A stretch of 25,694 bases of DNA. It comes from Sphingobacteriales bacterium. GTDB taxonomy: Bacteria > Bacteroidota > Bacteroidia > Chitinophagales > Chitinophagaceae. The DNA lies in contig CANHUD010000004.1 in the NCBI GenBank assembly GCA_947463665.1, positions 1-25,694 on the forward strand, given 5' to 3'. The notes under the pieces are model-generated. The model had not been told where the DNA came from. It searched no databases and saw only the letters and a list, made by a program, of their open reading frames with translations. Positions 22,211 through 25,694 of this stretch are shown one piece after another. The first letter of the stretch is position 1. Each line of letters starts with the position of its first letter. A program made the position numbers and the translations under genes.

Positions 22211-22891
22211 ATGCTGTATATTGGTTTTTTGTTCATGGCTCTTGGGATGCTGGTTTCGTATATTTTACGGAAGAAGTTCACCAAGTATTCTGAGGTGGGT
22301 CTGCAGTCCGGACTAACCGGAAAGGAAGTGGCGGAGAAAATGCTGAGGGAGAGCGGTATTTATGATGTTCAGGTGATTTCGGTGGATGGATTCCTGTCGG
22401 ATCATTACAATCCACTGAATAAAACGGTGAATCTGAGTCCGGACGTGTACAGAGGGCGCAGTGTGGCCGCAGCTGCTGTGGCGGCACATGAATGCGGACA
22501 TGCGGTTCAGCATGCCACTGCTTACAGCTGGCTTACGTTCAGGAGTAAAATGGTTCCGGCTGTTCAGATCAGTTCCAATTTTGTTCAGTGGATACTGCTG
22601 GCCGGAATCCTGGTATTGAGCATCTGGAATAATTCCACGGTTTTGCTGGTGGGAATCGTTCTATTTGCTATTACCACACTGTTTAGTCTGGTTACGCTTC
22701 CGGTTGAATTTGATGCTTCCAGAAGAGCCCTGGCATGGCTTCAGGGAAGCAGTATGACCACTGCGTCGGAATATCCCAAGGCGAAAGATGCCCTGAAATG
22801 GGCGGCTATGACCTATGTTATGTCTGCGCTGGCTTCGCTGGCTACCCTGCTGCATTATATTATGATTTTTGCCGGTTCAAGGGAAGATTAA
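22211..22891 (+). CDS. YugP-type membrane zinc metallopeptidase
   Basis: The 226-residue integral membrane protein belongs to the neutral zinc metallopeptidase family (Zn_peptidase_2, YugP-like). H93-E94-C95-G96-H97 gives two zinc ligands and the catalytic glutamate. E166 in LPVEFDASRRA is the likely third ligand, as in the family. Hydrophobic segments are at about 2-19, 123-139, 142-164 and 200-221. The conserved region DHYNPLNKTVNLSPDVY (64-80) precedes the active site. The substrate is unknown; by analogy it may act in membrane-protein quality control. Length is normal. It appears to be a single-gene unit with a promoter at 22146-22177 and a terminator at 22916-22952. Confidence 0.93.
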   Translation: MLYIGFLFMALGMLVSYILRKKFTKYSEVGLQSGLTGKEVAEKMLRESGIYDVQVISVDGFLSDHYNPLNKTVNLSPDVYRGRSVAAAAVAAHECGHAVQHATAYSWLTFRSKMVPAVQISSNFVQWILLAGILVLSIWNNSTVLLVGIVLFAITTLFSLVTLPVEFDASRRALAWLQGSSMTTASEYPKAKDALKWAAMTYVMSALASLATLLHYIMIFAGSRED

Positions 22892-22915
22892 TAAGAATAG
22901 ACTTTGAATATCCGT

Positions 22916-22952
22916 AAAGGAGAATCGTGTAAATGGTTCTCCTTTCTTTTTT
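22916..22952 (+). terminator. Rho-independent-type terminator after the zinc peptidase gene
   Basis: AAAGGAGAA (22916-22924) and TTCTCCTTT (22937-22945) form a perfect 9-bp stem around a 12-nt loop, followed by CTTTTTT. It separates the peptidase gene from the SusC-like gene. Confidence 0.8.
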
Positions 22953-22999
22953 AATAGCTTTTAGGTTTAGGTAGTTAAGCATGGAATGAACGGAAGGGG

Positions 23000-23028
23000 T
23001 TTTCAGCTTAATTTTTTAATTACATTCG
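23000..23028 (+). promoter_or_regulatory. Candidate promoter of the susC-like gene
   Basis: TACATTCG (23021-23028) matches TAnnTTTG in seven of eight positions, with a TTTTC string 17-18 bp upstream as a weak -33. The ATG at 23051 is 22 bp downstream. The intervening sequence is AT-rich, as is common before highly expressed genes in this phylum. Confidence 0.35.
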
Positions 23029-23050
23029 CTTCACAAAAAATTAACAGCTT

Positions 23051-25694
23051 ATGAAGGTGTTTGCAAACATCTTCCTGGCGTTATTCTCTTTGGTACTGTC
23101 TGCTACTGCCCAGGAAAAAAAGATTTCCGGAAGGGTTACCGATGATAGCGGTAGCCCACTGGCAAACGTGTCTGTATCAGTTAAGAATGGCGCGAAAGGA
23201 GGAACTACGAACGAAAAAGGGGAATACAGCATCCTCGTGCCGTCATCGGCCAAAGTGCTGGTTTTTTCAGCCGTTGATTATGGAACAAAGGAAATGGCTC
23301 TGGGCAACCAGACGAGCCTCAACGTTTCGTTGGTCAGTGAGGCAAAAGCACTTGAGAATGTGATCGTTACTGCGTATGGTAGCTCCAAACGCGAAACCTT
23401 CACCGGTAGTGCAGCCAAGATATCTGCCAAAGATATCCAGAACCGCCCGCTTACCAACGTGGCATCTGCTCTGATTGGTGCTGCACCGGGTGTGGCAGCG
23501 GTTACAGCGAACGGACAGCCCGGATCGGCTCCTGCGATCCGTGTACGTGGTTTTGGTTCGGTCAGTGCCTCCAACGATCCGCTTTATGTAGTGGATGGGG
23601 TACCTTTCACGGCTGCGATCTCCAACATCAACATGGATGATGTGGAAAGTATTTCGATTCTGAAAGATGCGGCTACCACTTCGCTGTACGGTTCCCGTGC
23701 GGCCAACGGAGTAGTGATGATCACTACCAAAAAAGGTCGTAAAGGACGTTCAAACGTCAATGTGAAAGTGAACACCAGTATCACTTCACGTGCCATTCCG
23801 GATTATGATCGGGCAAATGCCGATGAATACATGCCATTGATGTGGGAAGCCCTGCGCAATTCGCTGGCCTATCGGGCTACGAATCCGGTTGCACTGGCTA
23901 CGGCCAGCAATATCGCTTCAGGACTGGTTGCCGGTCAAACCGGTATTGTAAGTCTTCTGGGTTACAATCCCTACAATCTGCCGGCTGGCCAGGTAATGCT
24001 TCCCGATGGCACCCTGAACCCCGCTGCTAAAATGATTTTCCGTCAGGAGGATCTCGACTGGTTTTCTCCACTTACCCGCGATGGTATCCGGAACGAATAC
24101 AGTATGAATTTCAGCGGAGCTTCTGATAAGACCGATCATTTTGTTTCGGTAGGTTATCTGAAAGAAAACGGATACATAAAGCGTTCGGATTTCGAGCGTT
24201 TCAATGCCCGTGTGAACCTCAACTCTCAGTTGACAAAATGGTTCAAAGTAGGAACCAATCTGAACTTCACCAAGAGTGGTGGTAACTTCGCCTCTACTGA
24301 TGGAAGCAACTCTATCGTGAATCCATTCTTCTTTGCGGCACGTATGGGTCCGATCTTCCCGGTATATGCCTACGACCCTAACCGACCTGGTGAGTATGTG
24401 CTGGATGCCTCAGGTAATCGCCAGTATGATTACGGTAACGGAACCATTCCCGGTCTGGTTCGTCCTGCCGGTGCCTATGGCGGACGTCATACCATTGCGG
24501 AGAATGAGCTGAGCAAGGAAATGTTTGCCCGTAACGTGTTCAATGGCCGTGCGTATGCGGAAGCCAAGTTTACCGACTGGCTGAAGCTGACCACCAATTT
24601 TGCTACGGATTATACCAATCGGTATGACCTCACCTATCAGAATAATATCATTGGTGATGGCGCTCCTTCAGGACGTTCCAGCAAGGATTATCAGACCATT
24701 GTGGGTACTACCTTCAATCAGATCCTGAACTTCAACAAGCAGATCAAGGATCACAGCTTTGAAGGACTTCTTGGTCATGAGAACTATAAACTTACAGAAG
24801 ATTATCTGAGTGGTCAGCGTCAGAACCAGGTTGCTACAGGCAACTATGAGCTGGCTAACTTCACTACTACTACCGGCCTTTCGTCTCAGGTAGATAATAT
24901 TCGTATTGAAAGTTATTTCGCGAATTTCAAGTACGATTATCGCGGTAAGTATTTTGTGACACTGGGTGGCAGAACCGATGGCAACAGCCGTTTTGCGGAT
25001 TCTGTACGCTGGGGTCGATTCTGGAGTGCCAGTGGAGCTTGGGTAGTCAGCAAAGAAGGATTTATGTCTGGTCTCGACTGGATCAATTTCCTGAAGGTGA
25101 GGGCTTCATATGGTACTACGGGTAACGATGCGGGTATCGGCTATTATCCCTACCAGACACTATATGCAATTGGTAGGAACAATGCCCTGAATCCGGGTAT
25201 ATTACAAAATACGTCTCTCGGTAATGGTGGCCTTACCTGGGAATCGAACAAGCAGTTCGATGTAGGGGTGGATTTCACCGTGCTGGACAACCGGTTAAAC
25301 GGTTCGGTAGAATATTTCAACCGTGTATCGGATAACCTGATCTTCAGCGTACCATTGCCAATGTCAAGTGGCTTCTCTTCCACATTCCGTAATGTGGGTA
25401 GCATGTACAACCGCGGACTGGAGTTGCAGATCAGTGGTGATGTGATTCGTACCAAGGATGTAACCCTTACACTGGGTATGAATGCCACAACGTTCACCAA
25501 CAAGATCACGAAGCTGCCACAGAATGAGATCATCTCCGGTACCAAAAAGCTGATGGTGGGTCGTTCTATTTACGACTACTGGCTGCGCGAATGGTATGGT
25601 GTAGATCCAAATGATGGAGCAGCACTGTATAGGAATAACACGGGAGCCACCGGTTTCCGTCTGACGCCCAAAGGAGATTCCGTAGCTACCAACC
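23051..25694 (+). CDS. SusC/RagA-family TonB-linked outer-membrane protein (partial)
   Basis: One continuous frame runs from ATG 23051 past the right edge, 881 codons so far. A signal peptide (about 1-21, ending SATAQ) is followed by a carboxypeptidase-regulatory-like domain (about 22-98, KISGRVTDDSGSPLANVSV). The TonB plug (about 110-230) carries the SusC signatures IRVRGFGSV, DPLYVVDGVP and SLYGSRAANGVVMITTKKG. The start of the 22-strand barrel follows. SusC proteins import oligosaccharides or peptides across the outer membrane, energised by TonB, normally with a SusD lipoprotein encoded just downstream; that partner would be outside this window. There is no STN domain or anti-sigma contact region at the N-terminus, so it is unlikely to be a FecA-type transducer. 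Substrate cannot be inferred. Confidence 0.95.
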   Translation, partial: MKVFANIFLALFSLVLSATAQEKKISGRVTDDSGSPLANVSVSVKNGAKGGTTNEKGEYSILVPSSAKVLVFSAVDYGTKEMALGNQTSLNVSLVSEAKALENVIVTAYGSSKRETFTGSAAKISAKDIQNRPLTNVASALIGAAPGVAAVTANGQPGSAPAIRVRGFGSVSASNDPLYVVDGVPFTAAISNINMDDVESISILKDAATTSLYGSRAANGVVMITTKKGRKGRSNVNVKVNTSITSRAIPDYDRANADEYMPLMWEALRNSLAYRATNPVALATASNIASGLVAGQTGIVSLLGYNPYNLPAGQVMLPDGTLNPAAKMIFRQEDLDWFSPLTRDGIRNEYSMNFSGASDKTDHFVSVGYLKENGYIKRSDFERFNARVNLNSQLTKWFKVGTNLNFTKSGGNFASTDGSNSIVNPFFFAARMGPIFPVYAYDPNRPGEYVLDASGNRQYDYGNGTIPGLVRPAGAYGGRHTIAENELSKEMFARNVFNGRAYAEAKFTDWLKLTTNFATDYTNRYDLTYQNNIIGDGAPSGRSSKDYQTIVGTTFNQILNFNKQIKDHSFEGLLGHENYKLTEDYLSGQRQNQVATGNYELANFTTTTGLSSQVDNIRIESYFANFKYDYRGKYFVTLGGRTDGNSRFADSVRWGRFWSASGAWVVSKEGFMSGLDWINFLKVRASYGTTGNDAGIGYYPYQTLYAIGRNNALNPGILQNTSLGNGGLTWESNKQFDVGVDFTVLDNRLNGSVEYFNRVSDNLIFSVPLPMSSGFSSTFRNVGSMYNRGLELQISGDVIRTKDVTLTLGMNATTFTNKITKLPQNEIISGTKKLMVGRSIYDYWLREWYGVDPNDGAALYRNNTGATGFRLTPKGDSVATN

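Noticed and set aside
23278..24139. Minus-strand frames inside the susC-like gene
   Set aside because: They lie opposite a continuous, clearly SusC-type frame and have no family features.

Overview
The window looks like chromosomal DNA of a Bacteroidota bacterium, most probably of the Chitinophagaceae or a close relative. The reasons are a gliding-type lipoprotein GldH, a SusC/RagA TonB-linked outer-membrane protein, carboxypeptidase-like regulatory domains, a GH3/serine-hydrolase fusion typical of the phylum, and several intergenic boxes that match the Bacteroidota -7 promoter element TAnnTTTG. It is gene-dense and mostly housekeeping. I see no tRNA, rRNA, IS element, phage gene or CRISPR array.

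Layout. 1-184 holds the end of an unrecognised rightward gene. 189-3252 is a leftward cluster: yicC, gldH, a membrane histidine kinase and an OmpR-type response regulator. 3253-3555 is an AT-rich divergent gap with a leftward terminator hairpin. 3556-4506 is a rightward lpxD-like acyltransferase. 4517-7633 is a leftward cluster of pheS, an SDR-family epimerase and a carboxypeptidase-regulatory-domain protein. 7717-10197 is a rightward pair: an arginase-fold protein and a DacB-type lipoprotein. 10191-12041 is leftward mutL, divergent from a rightward NagZ/beta-lactamase-like fusion (12086-15013). 15033-21783 is a leftward series, in transcription order: radA, comF, a beta-helix lipoprotein, a glutathione peroxidase-like gene, holB and ricT. 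21784-22210 is a second noncoding divergent gap with a leftward terminator. 22211-22891 is a rightward zinc metallopeptidase. From 23051 a susC-like gene runs off the right edge.

How the genes fit together. Envelope functions recur: lipid A acylation, peptidoglycan trimming and recycling, gliding lipoprotein, TonB uptake and envelope two-component signalling. They are interleaved with information-processing genes: pheS, mutL, radA, holB, ricT, yicC and comF.

Most interesting signals. (1) The two divergent gaps share an identical 16-bp sequence in opposite orientation. Each copy lies next to a leftward rho-independent-type hairpin that follows no leftward gene, so two short RNAs or 5' leaders with mutual 16-nt complementarity are predicted. 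(2) The arginase-fold protein keeps all ligands of one manganese site and has lost both ligands specific to the other. (3) MutL lacks the usual C-terminal endonuclease motifs. None of these has been compared with a database here; that is the main limit.
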